Positions 1-7,255 are shown, counted from the first letter of the stretch. The stretch: 16,476 bases of DNA from an uncultured Spirochaetaceae bacterium (GCA_944389985.1 CALXON010000106.1:1-16476), one strand, 5' to 3'. Notes: generated from the letters alone by a model not told the origin. Made by a program: numbers and translations.

Positions 1-11
1 GTTCAAAAGGG

Positions 12-40
12 ACACTAACACAATACAGAACATGTGTCAA
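12..40 (-). promoter_or_regulatory. Possible promoter for a gene beyond the left edge
   Basis: On the minus strand a perfect TTGACA (35-40) with a 17-bp spacer and TAGTGT (12-17). The -35 is perfect but the -10 is poor, and the target gene is outside the window. Confidence 0.3.
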
Positions 41-44
41 ATGC

Positions 45-80
45 GAAGCTGCCGCTTCATCTGAAAGAATCCACGGCAGC
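45..80 (-). terminator. Possible weak terminator after the NhaC gene
   Basis: A seven-pair stem GCTGCCG/CGGCAGC (74-80 with 48-54 on the minus strand) begins nine bases after the stop codon, with a 19-base loop. A competing smaller hairpin GAAGC-TGCC-GCTTC sits at 45-58. No proper T run follows, so termination would be weak. Confidence 0.3.
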
Positions 81-88
81 AGGATTAC

Positions 89-1504
89 TTATTTCTTCCT
101 CCTCCAGATAAGGTGGTACTTGACCTCCTCATCCTTGTGGAAGAATCCGATGCCGAGGAAGTTGAATATGATCGCGACTATCGGACATACGAATGCGAGG
201 AAGTTGTACGGAATGATCTCGTATACGGAGATGCCTCCGAGGACGACTCCCTGACCAAGCGTCCATGCGTTCCATGGAACGACAGAGCCGAGGACAACAC
301 CAGTATCGGCAAGCATTCTGGCAAGGACTGCCCTGTTGATGTCCATCTCGTCACAGACCTCCTTGAATGCGACAGCCGGGATGGCTATTGACGGATACTG
401 TCCGCCGGCCATTGTCATGAGGATTGAAGATCCTGCGACACCGAGCATGATCGATCTTGAGGAGCGGAGTCTCTTCGAGAGGCTTCCTACAAGGACAGTG
501 AGAACGCCGGAAACGGTGAAGAGACCGCTGAGCATACCGATGAGGATGATCGTGCCGGTGAGCCAGAGCATGCTGTTGAATCCGCCACGGCAGACGATCG
601 TATTCACAGCCTCGACGCCTGTGTCGATGTTGAATCCGCTGAGGAGGAATCCCATGTTCTCGATGAATCCATGGCCCTGGAAGATCATGGACCAGATAAC
701 ACCGAGTCCGATTCCGATACCGAATGTGATGAATGCAGGAACCTGCTTGATCGAGAGTACGAGTACGACGACTACAGGAATGATGTGGATGATGCTCACA
801 TCAAATGAGGATGCGATTCCGTTCGAGAGCTCTGCGACTGCTGTCGTATCGATCTCACCGGAAGCCCTGAGGCCGAGGATGATGTAGATCACAAGACAGA
901 TCAGACAGCTCGGAACCATCGTGTAGAGCATCGACTTGACGTGTGTGAAGAGAGGAACCTCACATGCTGATGCTCCGAGAAGAGTACAGTCTGAGAGCGG
1001 GCTTGCCTTGTCACCGACGAACGCACCTGCGACAACCGCACCAGCAGCCATTCCTGCAGGAATTCCGAGACCTGCGGACATACCGCAGAGAACGACACCG
1101 ATCGTACTGATCGAGCCCCAGCTGGTTCCTGTACAGATGGACATGAAAGCCGGCAGGAGGAAACAGATCGGGAGATAGAACGTAGGTGTGACGATCTGCA
1201 TTCCATAGTAAAGCAGTGTCGGGATCGTGCCTGATGCCATCCAGACAGCTACCATACAGCCAACGAGGAGCATGATGATCGTAGCTCCTGCTACCTGATG
1301 CACACCCTCAGCCATGGCTTCATCGATCTTCTTCCATGAGACGCCCATGTAGAGGCAGAAAATCATCATCACGAAAAGTGCGATGAGGGTTGCAATTGCG
1401 ACATCGGTACCCACAAGGATGAGGGCCACAATCACGATAAGCGGCAGAAAGCATCCGGCGATCGCAAGGCCGAATGTCATTTCACGAGGACTTCTTTCTT
1501 TCAT
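89..1504 (-). CDS. nhaC: NhaC-family Na+/H+ antiporter-like transporter
   Basis: This is an integral membrane protein of 471 residues, almost entirely hydrophobic segments, probably 11-12 membrane spans. The family is recognised from the conserved run GTSWGS (residues 126-131) and the later GDKASPLSD (164-172), both typical of NhaC. Named members exchange Na+ (or Na+/Li+) for protons, and some relatives carry organic substrates coupled to Na+. The start is well supported by an AGGAG Shine-Dalgarno site five bases before the ATG. It is the last gene of an operon: the upstream PLP enzyme stops 11 bp before it. Its partnership with two carbon-sulfur-lyase-like enzymes suggests it may import an amino acid or export a product rather than only control pH. 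That is inference from context; family membership is near certain, substrate unknown. Confidence 0.9.
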   Translation of the reverse strand: MKERSPREMTFGLAIAGCFLPLIVIVALILVGTDVAIATLIALFVMMIFCLYMGVSWKKIDEAMAEGVHQVAGATIIMLLVGCMVAVWMASGTIPTLLYYGMQIVTPTFYLPICFLLPAFMSICTGTSWGSISTIGVVLCGMSAGLGIPAGMAAGAVVAGAFVGDKASPLSDCTLLGASACEVPLFTHVKSMLYTMVPSCLICLVIYIILGLRASGEIDTTAVAELSNGIASSFDVSIIHIIPVVVVLVLSIKQVPAFITFGIGIGLGVIWSMIFQGHGFIENMGFLLSGFNIDTGVEAVNTIVCRGGFNSMLWLTGTIILIGMLSGLFTVSGVLTVLVGSLSKRLRSSRSIMLGVAGSSILMTMAGGQYPSIAIPAVAFKEVCDEMDINRAVLARMLADTGVVLGSVVPWNAWTLGQGVVLGGISVYEIIPYNFLAFVCPIVAIIFNFLGIGFFHKDEEVKYHLIWRRKK

Positions 1505-1515
1505 ACTGACTCCTG

Positions 1516-2691
1516 TTATTTGCAGCTGAATGCTTTTTCAATGCGGCTGAGAGCCTCTCTGAGGTTCTTCTCCGTGACGGCGAAGTTGATGCGGACATAC
1601 CCCTCTCCGTCAGGTCCGAAGTTGTCAAGTCCGTCATCAAGATGGATATGTGCCTTCTCGAGGAAGAACTTGTCCAGATTCCTTGTGCCGATTCCGGCGT
1701 TTCTGCAGTCAATCCACAGAAGGAAGCTTCCCTCCGGTCTGTACGGGATGAGCGGCAGATTCTTCTCCTTGAAGAATGTCATCGCCTCCTCGACATTCCT
1801 TGCAAGGTATGCGTTGAGTTCCTTCATCCACTCATCGGCCTTTCCTTCAAGGATCGTGGTGATCGCCTCTATCGCGAAGCTGTTCGTGGCATAACCGAAG
1901 GAGAATGCCTGGATCTGGCGCATCCACTCCTTCTGCATGTCAGGATTTGCTATGGTGATGATCGCATGGGGAAGGCTCATGACATTGTAGCCCTTGCTGA
2001 GGCTGACGATCTGCACTCCGATCTCCTTTGCCTTCTCTGATACGGCAAGAAGAGGAATGAACTCATGATCGCCATATGTGATCATGCCGTGGACCTCATC
2101 GGAGATGACCTTGACGCCGTTGCTGTAGCAGATGTCTACAAGCTTCTCCAGCTCCTTTCTGGTGAAGACCCTTCCTGTCGGGTTGTGGGGATTCACGAGC
2201 AGGTAGCACGATGGATGGTATTCCCTGATCTTCGCCTCGAAGTCATCGAAATCAATCTCGAAATGACCGTTCACAGGTTTCATCGGATTCGCGATCTGAC
2301 GGCAGTCAGCACCGCTTATCGCCCAGCTGAGCGGGTTGAACGCAGGTGTCTGCACGATGATGGCGTCCCCCGGTTTCGCATAGATGCCGAGAGCCATGCG
2401 TACCGCACCGATGGTGCTGGGTACAGTGCTGAGCCACTCCCTCTTCACCTCAAGCCCGTAATTCCTTGCGTACCAGTTGATGATCGCATTGAAATACCTG
2501 TCGGGGCGCTGCCTGTAGTTGTAGCAGTTCTCCTCGGCAATCGGAAGAAGAGCCTCCCTGATGCATGGAGCGCACTCGAAATCGAGATCCGCAGTTCCCA
2601 TTCCGATGACATCATCCGGCACATCCGGAAGATCCCAGCGGAAGGATCCGTTTCTCCTGTGATCAGGAGTCCTGTCGAAATTGTACTTCAT
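1516..2691 (-). CDS. MalY/PatB-type PLP-dependent aminotransferase/C-S lyase (first paralogue)
   Basis: A fold-type I PLP enzyme of 391 residues, the usual length for the MalY/PatB group. It opens with the group's KYNFDR start and GTADLDF (residues 32-38). It has NPHNPTGR (167-174), SDEVHG (197-202) with the aspartate that contacts the PLP nitrogen, the Schiff-base lysine in SLSKGYN (K233), and a late YVRINFA with the carboxylate-binding arginine. Known relatives are cystathionine/cystine beta-lyases (PatB, MalY) and some aminotransferases. A beta-lyase would release pyruvate, ammonia and a thiol in the cytoplasm. A GGAGGG site lies five bases before the ATG. It is the middle gene of the operon, 15 bp after its paralogue and 11 bp before the transporter. 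Substrate cannot be read from the sequence. Confidence 0.9.
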   Translation of the reverse strand: MKYNFDRTPDHRRNGSFRWDLPDVPDDVIGMGTADLDFECAPCIREALLPIAEENCYNYRQRPDRYFNAIINWYARNYGLEVKREWLSTVPSTIGAVRMALGIYAKPGDAIIVQTPAFNPLSWAISGADCRQIANPMKPVNGHFEIDFDDFEAKIREYHPSCYLLVNPHNPTGRVFTRKELEKLVDICYSNGVKVISDEVHGMITYGDHEFIPLLAVSEKAKEIGVQIVSLSKGYNVMSLPHAIITIANPDMQKEWMRQIQAFSFGYATNSFAIEAITTILEGKADEWMKELNAYLARNVEEAMTFFKEKNLPLIPYRPEGSFLLWIDCRNAGIGTRNLDKFFLEKAHIHLDDGLDNFGPDGEGYVRINFAVTEKNLREALSRIEKAFSCK

Positions 2692-2706
2692 ATCTACCCT
2701 CCAGAC

Positions 2707-3885
2707 TTACAGATGACGAAACCAGAAAGCTTTAAGCCTTCTGGCCCCCTCTTCTATGTTCTCTAATGAAGTTGCAAGGTTCAGCCTGATGAATCCGGCT
2801 CCGCCCTTTCCCAGCTCGGCTCCGTTCTCGACGATCATGTGCTCCTCTTCGGAGATGAGATAGGCAAGCTGCTGGGGCGGAATGCGCAGTCTCCTCATAT
2901 CCGCCCAGGCAAAATACATGGACTCGGCAGGGACGATGGCAGCACCGGGAAGCTCTGAGCGGAAGTAACCGGACAGGAACCGGTGATGGCTCTCTATCTC
3001 CCTCATCAGTGCGGAAAGCCACTCATCGCACTCGGTGTAGGCTGCTATGACGGCTTCCATTCCCATGATGTTCAGTCCGTAGCTCAGATTCATCTTTCCA
3101 AGCTCTTCGGTATATCTTTTCAGAAGCTCAGGATTCTCCGTGACAATGTATGAATGCCTGAGACCTGTGGTGTTGTAGACCTTGCTTGTCGAGTACATCG
3201 TGATCGTCCTCAAGAAAGCGTCCCGGGAGACCGATGCAATGGGAATATATCTGACATTGTCGAAAAGAAGTCCGGAATAGACATCATCCGACATGATGTA
3301 CGCATCATGAGCGGCACAGATGTCAGCGATCCTCTCAAGCTCCTCCCTGTTCCACGCCCTTCCGACAGGGTTATGCGGATTGCAGAACCAGAGGACACGG
3401 CTTCCACTCTCAAGACAGGACTCCAAGGCTGTGAAGTTGACTTTGTATCCATGACCATCGTAGAGAAGCGGGCATTCAAGTGCGGTCCTTCCGTTCTGGC
3501 TGATCATGGAGCGGAAACAGAAATGCACGGGAGTCATGATCGTGATCTTGTCACCGGGCTTCGTGAGTATGCCCATGATGAGCTTTGCAGACGCGTATAT
3601 GCCGACATTCTGCCCTACCGATGTCCTTGCATCGATATCCCAGCCTGTCTGGCGGAGAAGATGATCGTGAATGACATCATAGAATCTGTCTGTCACCATC
3701 GGATACCCCAGATGGCCTCTGTCTATGACTCTTCTCAGGGCTCTGAGAACCGGCTCGGGAGAGCGGTAATCCATATCGGCAGTACCGAAAGCGAGTAGGT
3801 CATCAAAGCCTGTCCGCTCCCTCTCGTACTCCCATTTCATTCTGGATAATCCAGCTGGATCAGCAATCAACGGACTCTCCGTCAT
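2707..3885 (-). CDS. MalY/PatB-type PLP-dependent aminotransferase/C-S lyase (second paralogue)
   Basis: A second fold-type I PLP enzyme, 392 residues, clearly related to the next gene but well diverged from it. Visible landmarks are FGTADMDY (33-40), NPHNPVGR (169-176), SDDVYSGL (199-206) and the PLP lysine in YSTSKVYNTTGLRHS (K235). The usual N-terminal KYNFDR block is missing and replaced by an unrelated stretch, although the protein is not shorter. The ATG follows a purine-rich GGGGGAGG. It is the first gene of the operon and sits just downstream of a near-consensus promoter, facing away from the PAS-HTH regulator. The two enzymes may act on different substrates, or form an unusual pair. 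Alternative reading: an aminotransferase rather than a lyase. Confidence 0.88.
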   Translation of the reverse strand: MTESPLIADPAGLSRMKWEYERERTGFDDLLAFGTADMDYRSPEPVLRALRRVIDRGHLGYPMVTDRFYDVIHDHLLRQTGWDIDARTSVGQNVGIYASAKLIMGILTKPGDKITIMTPVHFCFRSMISQNGRTALECPLLYDGHGYKVNFTALESCLESGSRVLWFCNPHNPVGRAWNREELERIADICAAHDAYIMSDDVYSGLLFDNVRYIPIASVSRDAFLRTITMYSTSKVYNTTGLRHSYIVTENPELLKRYTEELGKMNLSYGLNIMGMEAVIAAYTECDEWLSALMREIESHHRFLSGYFRSELPGAAIVPAESMYFAWADMRRLRIPPQQLAYLISEEEHMIVENGAELGKGGAGFIRLNLATSLENIEEGARRLKAFWFRHL

Positions 3886-3910
3886 AACCTCCCCCTCTCC
3901 TATATTCAGA

Positions 3911-3939
3911 ATTATAAAAATAAAAAATTTTAATGTAAA
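3911..3939 (-). promoter_or_regulatory. Promoter of the PLP enzyme/NhaC operon
   Basis: On the minus strand TTTACA (3934-3939) and TATAAT (3911-3916) are separated by exactly 17 bp, a near-perfect sigma70-type promoter. The expected start point is near 3904, giving a leader of about 18 bases that contains the Shine-Dalgarno site of the first gene. The surrounding 3900-3960 is extremely AT-rich, unlike the rest of the window. Confidence 0.8.
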
Positions 3940-3976
3940 TATAAAAGATTTTAGTGATTTTCAGCTCATTATTTCA

Positions 3977-4005
3977 TTGTTCCGTGGTGCCACTGATGTT
4001 ATAAA
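3977..4005 (+). promoter_or_regulatory. Promoter of the PAS-HTH regulator gene, with inverted repeat
   Basis: TTGTTC (3977-3982), a 17-bp spacer and TATAAA (4000-4005) with a TGT extension directly upstream form a plausible extended -10 promoter. The spacer contains a short inverted repeat GTGG-TG-CCAC (3984-3993), which could be an operator, possibly for the regulator itself. The promoter is divergent from that of the PLP/NhaC operon, with about 40 bp between the two -35 boxes. Confidence 0.6.
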
Positions 4006-4010
4006 ATTCT

Positions 4011-4034
4011 ATGAAAAAGGAGCTGATCAGCTGA
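4011..4034 (+). CDS. Possible seven-codon upstream reading frame before the regulator
   Basis: ATG at 4011 reads MKKELIS and stops at TGA 4032-4034, in the same frame as the regulator and three bases before its ATG. The ATG falls at or next to the predicted transcription start, so it would have essentially no leader. The reading frame contains the AAGGAG site (4017-4022) that probably serves the regulator. It could couple translation of the regulator by stop-restart. It may also be chance; only position supports it. Confidence 0.25.
   Translation: MKKELIS
4021..4032. repeat. Perfect 12-bp palindrome between Shine-Dalgarno site and regulator start
   Basis: AGCTGATCAGCT is identical on both strands. 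It overlaps the last two bases of AAGGAG and lies within the 15-base gap before the regulator ATG. As RNA it could form a four-pair hairpin that masks the site or shortens the gap. As DNA it could be a protein site. Confidence 0.4.
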
Positions 4035-4037
4035 ACT

Positions 4038-4709
4038 ATGGGCATCAAACTGACAAAAACAGACAGAATCATACTTGAATCATACGCATCAATGATAGAG
4101 GATCTCTCGGCGTATCTTGGATCCGCATATGAAATAAGCCTGCACAGTCTTGAGGATTATAACCACTCTGTCGTGAGGATAATGAACGGCTATCATTCAG
4201 GGCGTACCCAGGGCGCACCCCTTACAGATCTCGCTCTCAACATGCTCAAGCGCATAACGGATCAGGGAATATCCGCAAAGGAATCGTATACGACATACAA
4301 CGCTATCTCACAGTCAGGAGAGCATCTGAAATCATCGACAATACCGATTCCCGGTGAGAACGGAAGGATAATAGGAATTCTCTGCATAAATCTCTATCTC
4401 GACACACCGCTTTCGGAGATACTGCAGTCACTTGAGAGCAGGAAGCAGGATATGGAGAAGGAGTATTTCGCGGCGACCATGTCCGATGCGATCGCAGAGG
4501 CGATAAACGATGCGAGGAATCAGGTGATGGTGAACAGCAGCATTCCTTCGGTAAACAAGAACAAGGCGCTCATCAGCATCCTCAGTGACAAGGGAATCTT
4601 CAACATCAAGGACTCTGTGTCCATAGTCGCGGATGCACTGGGAATCTCGAAGAACACCGTATACATGCATCTGAGGAATCTTGAGGGGAACACCTCTGAC
4701 GAGACATAA
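4038..4709 (+). CDS. YheO/DauR-like PAS-HTH transcriptional regulator
   Basis: A cytoplasmic DNA-binding protein of 223 residues. Residues about 12-128 match the YheO-like PAS domain, with the pattern AYEISLHSLED (30-40) and a conserved NGR-IIGILCINLYLD end (108-122). Residues about 176-217 are the C-terminal helix-turn-helix typical of this family (SIVADALGISKNTVYMHLRNLEG). Family members such as DauR control amino-acid catabolism genes. Its position, divergent from the two PLP enzymes and the NhaC transporter, makes that operon the obvious target. The start has an AAGGAG 15 bases away, longer than normal, with a palindrome and an upstream reading frame between. No better in-frame start is visible. 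Whether it activates or represses is not shown. Confidence 0.88.
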   Translation: MGIKLTKTDRIILESYASMIEDLSAYLGSAYEISLHSLEDYNHSVVRIMNGYHSGRTQGAPLTDLALNMLKRITDQGISAKESYTTYNAISQSGEHLKSSTIPIPGENGRIIGILCINLYLDTPLSEILQSLESRKQDMEKEYFAATMSDAIAEAINDARNQVMVNSSIPSVNKNKALISILSDKGIFNIKDSVSIVADALGISKNTVYMHLRNLEGNTSDET

Positions 4710-4737
4710 AATCCGGGTGAGATGATTCCCACCCGGA
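4708..4737 (-). terminator. Rho-independent terminator of nrdD
   Basis: On the minus strand an eight-pair stem TCCGGGTG/CACCCGGA (4730-4737 with 4712-4719) with a 10-base loop is followed by TTTT. The T run is the complement of the last bases of the regulator stop codon, so the terminator is packed right against the convergent gene. On the plus strand there is no T run, so it would be weak for the regulator. Confidence 0.75.
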
Positions 4738-4758
4738 AGAATTGGAGTCTATATCGGA

Positions 4759-7134
4759 TCAGACAGCGCTTTCCGCGAACAGTCTGATCTGGGATGCGTT
4801 TGTTATGACAGTCGCCACACCGTCGGTGAATGACACCAGAGTCGGAGCCTGGACGATGCCGTACTTTTTGCAGAGCTCCATGTTCTCCTCTGCGTCCACC
4901 ACCCTGTACTTCAGTCCGGCCTTGTCGAGTGCCGCTTTCGCGATACGGCAGTTCGGGCAGGTCTTCGTCACGAAGAGAAGCATCTCCTCACCATTCTGCT
5001 CAGAGGCAAAACAGCTTGAGTCACCGGCCTTCGGGTGTGCAACTCCATGATGCGTGAGCTTGGAGTTGGGGATGTCGTATGTCTTTCTCTCCCTGAACTC
5101 CTCAGCCTTTCCGACGTTCCAGTTCTGGACAGGGCGGTAATAGCCCGTGATCCTTGAGTAGACCTCTGTCGGCTTTCCGCAGTGAGGACACTCATAGACC
5201 TCGCCTGCGATGTATCCGTGCTCCGCACACACGGAGTATGTCGGGCTGAGTGTGTAGTAAGGAAGCTCATAGTTCTCCGCGATCTTCCTCACGAGCACCA
5301 TCGCACTTCTCCAGTCAGGCATCTTCTCTCCGAGGAACGCATGGAAGACAGTTCCTGATGTATAGAGAGTCTGGAGTCTGTCCTGCACATCGAGAGCCTG
5401 GAAGATATCATCGGTATAGCCCACAGGAAGGTGTGATGAGTTCGTATAGTACGGTGAGTTCTCATCGGAGGAAGCTGTGATGATGTCAGGGAACTGCTCA
5501 ACATCGTGCTTTGCGAGTCTGTATGCCGTGGACTCCGCAGGGGTCGCCTCGAGGTTGTAGAGATCACCATACTTCTCCTGGTAATCGGAGAGCCTCTCCC
5601 TCATGTGGTTGAGCACCTCGACCGCGAAATCCTGAGATCTCTTGTCTCCGAGATCGACACCGAGCCAGGAAGCGTTGAGACATGCCTCATTCATTCCGCA
5701 GAGTCCGATCGTCGAGAAGTGGTTGTCAAATGAACCGAGGTATCTCTTCGTGTAAGGATAGAGTCCTTCCTCCAGAAGTCTTGTGATGACAGTCCTCTTT
5801 ATCTTCAATGAGCGTGCGGAGATGTCCATGATCCTGTCGAGTCTCTTGTAGAAATCGGCCTTGTCCTTCGCCTGATACGCGATGCGTGGAAGGTTCACGG
5901 TGACGACACCCACAGATCCCGTGCTCTCACCTGAACCGAAGAATCCTCCGGACTTCTTCCTGAGCTCTCTGAGGTCAAGGCGGAGACGGCAGCACATCGA
6001 TCTGACATCGGACGGCTCCATGTCGGAATTGATGTAGTTGGAGAAGTAAGGAGTACCGTACTTAGCCGTCATCTCGAAAAGAAGCCTGTTGTTCTCAGTC
6101 TCTGACCAGTCGAAGTCCTTCGTGATCGAGTATGTCGGGATAGGATACTGGAAGCCACGTCCGTTGGCATCTCCCTCGATCATGATCTCAATGAACGCCT
6201 TGTTGACCATATCGGCCTCTTTCTGGCACTCACCGTATGTGAAGTTCATCTCCTTGCCACCGACAAGGGCAGGAACATTCCTGAGATCCTGAGGGATGAC
6301 CCAGTCGAGCGTCACGTTCGTGAATGGTGCCTGAGTACCCCATCTTGACGGAGTGTTGACTCCGTAGACAAAGGACTGGATGCACTGCTTCACCTCATCA
6401 TATGAGAGGTTGTCGATCTTCACGAAAGGAGCAAGGTATGTATCAAAGGAGGAGAATGCCTGAGCTCCTGCCCATTCGTTCTGCATGATGCCGAGGAAGT
6501 TCACCATCTGGTTGCAGAGTGTCGAGAGGTGCTTCGCAGGAGATGATGTGATCTTTCCCGGAACTCCTCCAAGTCCTTCCTGGATCAGCTGCTTGATCGA
6601 CCAGCCTGCGCAGTAGCCTGCGAGCATGGAAAGGTCATGGATATGGATATCGCAGTTGCGGTGAGCCTTCGCGATCTCCTCGTCATATACCTCACTGAGC
6701 CAGTAGTTCGCAGTGATCGCTCCGCTGTTTGAGAGGATGAGTCCTCCGATCGAGTACGATACGGTGCTGTTCTCCTTGACTCTCCAGTCATTGAGTTTCA
6801 GGTAATCATCCACGATCTTCTTGTAGTCAAGAACGGTGGACTTCATGTTTCTCATCTTCTCGCGCTGCTTGCGGTAGAGAATATAGCTCTTGGCGACATC
6901 ACCGTATCCGGCCTCACCGAGAACCTCTTCAACAGAGTCCTGGATCTCCTCGACGGCGATCTTTCCGTCCTTGACCTTTGAGGAGAAAGCGGCCGTAACC
7001 TTGAGAGAGATGAAATCTATTACATTGTCGTCATAAGGCTTCTCGATTGAATCAAATGCCTTCTTTATCGCTGCAGATATCTTGGATATGTCGAACCCGA
7101 CTACCTGCCCGTCACGCTTGACTACCTGATACAT
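4759..7134 (-). CDS. nrdD: Anaerobic (class III) ribonucleoside-triphosphate reductase with fused C-terminal redoxin domain
   Basis: Makes dNTPs from NTPs in the cytoplasm without oxygen. Residues 1 to about 95 form the ATP-cone allosteric domain (YQVVKRDGQVVGFDISKI). The catalytic barrel follows, with a Cys pair in SMCCRLR (C381, C382) in the loop expected to carry the thiyl cysteine, and GLCGMNE (477-483). Zinc ligands are probably C636, H639, C649 and C652. The glycyl radical site is in NWNVGKAEEF, with G675. After a linker of about 27 residues comes an extra domain, 716-791, with CPNC (726-729) and a likely cis-proline in APTLV (P764), which reads as a glutaredoxin/NrdH-like fold. This suggests electrons from a built-in dithiol, unlike formate-using NrdD. 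A strong GGAG site precedes the ATG. It lies 121 bp downstream of nrdG with its own promoter. Confidence 0.96.
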   Translation of the reverse strand: MYQVVKRDGQVVGFDISKISAAIKKAFDSIEKPYDDNVIDFISLKVTAAFSSKVKDGKIAVEEIQDSVEEVLGEAGYGDVAKSYILYRKQREKMRNMKSTVLDYKKIVDDYLKLNDWRVKENSTVSYSIGGLILSNSGAITANYWLSEVYDEEIAKAHRNCDIHIHDLSMLAGYCAGWSIKQLIQEGLGGVPGKITSSPAKHLSTLCNQMVNFLGIMQNEWAGAQAFSSFDTYLAPFVKIDNLSYDEVKQCIQSFVYGVNTPSRWGTQAPFTNVTLDWVIPQDLRNVPALVGGKEMNFTYGECQKEADMVNKAFIEIMIEGDANGRGFQYPIPTYSITKDFDWSETENNRLLFEMTAKYGTPYFSNYINSDMEPSDVRSMCCRLRLDLRELRKKSGGFFGSGESTGSVGVVTVNLPRIAYQAKDKADFYKRLDRIMDISARSLKIKRTVITRLLEEGLYPYTKRYLGSFDNHFSTIGLCGMNEACLNASWLGVDLGDKRSQDFAVEVLNHMRERLSDYQEKYGDLYNLEATPAESTAYRLAKHDVEQFPDIITASSDENSPYYTNSSHLPVGYTDDIFQALDVQDRLQTLYTSGTVFHAFLGEKMPDWRSAMVLVRKIAENYELPYYTLSPTYSVCAEHGYIAGEVYECPHCGKPTEVYSRITGYYRPVQNWNVGKAEEFRERKTYDIPNSKLTHHGVAHPKAGDSSCFASEQNGEEMLLFVTKTCPNCRIAKAALDKAGLKYRVVDAEENMELCKKYGIVQAPTLVSFTDGVATVITNASQIRLFAESAV

Positions 7135-7144
7135 ATTTTCTCCT

Positions 7145-7162
7145 TACCGCGGGATCGCGGTA
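7145..7162 (-). other. 5'-terminal stem-loop in the nrdD leader
   Basis: A seven-pair perfect stem TACCGCG/CGCGGTA with a four-base loop. Its first base coincides with the transcription start predicted from the -10 box, and its 3' arm touches the AGGAG of nrdD. It could stabilise the 5' end or tune access to the ribosome site. The structure is clear; its role is inferred. Confidence 0.5.
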
Positions 7163-7168
7163 GTGAAC

Positions 7169-7197
7169 AATATAGCATGCAGCAGGATCCTGCGCAA
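7169..7197 (-). promoter_or_regulatory. nrdD: nrdD promoter with palindrome in its spacer
   Basis: On the minus strand TTGCGC (7192-7197), a 17-bp spacer and TATATT (7169-7174) with a TGC extension. A perfect 12-bp palindrome GCAGGATCCTGC (7182-7193) covers the upstream half of the spacer and the edge of the -35 box, a position where a bound repressor would block polymerase. Confidence 0.65.
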
Positions 7198-7205
7198 TAC
7201 CAAAA

Positions 7206-7252
7206 ACACAACAGAAAGTGCTATTAAAGTTATACTACGCTATATGTAGTGG
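7206..7252. promoter_or_regulatory. Pair of NrdR-box-like sequences upstream of nrdD
   Basis: Two 16-bp elements, 7206-7221 (ACACAACAGAAAGTGC) and 7237-7252 (ACGCTATATGTAGTGG), match the published NrdR consensus acaCwAtATaTwGtgt at 12 and 13 of 16 positions by my count. Their centres are 31 bp apart, the three-turn spacing usual for NrdR pairs. NrdR is the dATP/ATP-sensing repressor of ribonucleotide reductase genes. The boxes lie just upstream of the nrdD -35 box and just after the nrdG stop codon. No nrdR gene is in the window. Confidence 0.65.
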
Positions 7253-7255
7253 ATA

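Noticed and set aside
2065..2766. A 233-codon plus-strand frame opposite the first PLP enzyme
   Set aside because: Long, but a shadow of a well-supported gene with catalytic motifs on the minus strand. The composition is not protein-like.
7201..7224. Apparent terminator after nrdG (short dyad followed by TTTTT on the minus strand)
   Set aside because: The stem would be only three to four pairs. The dyad is better explained as one of the two NrdR-like boxes.
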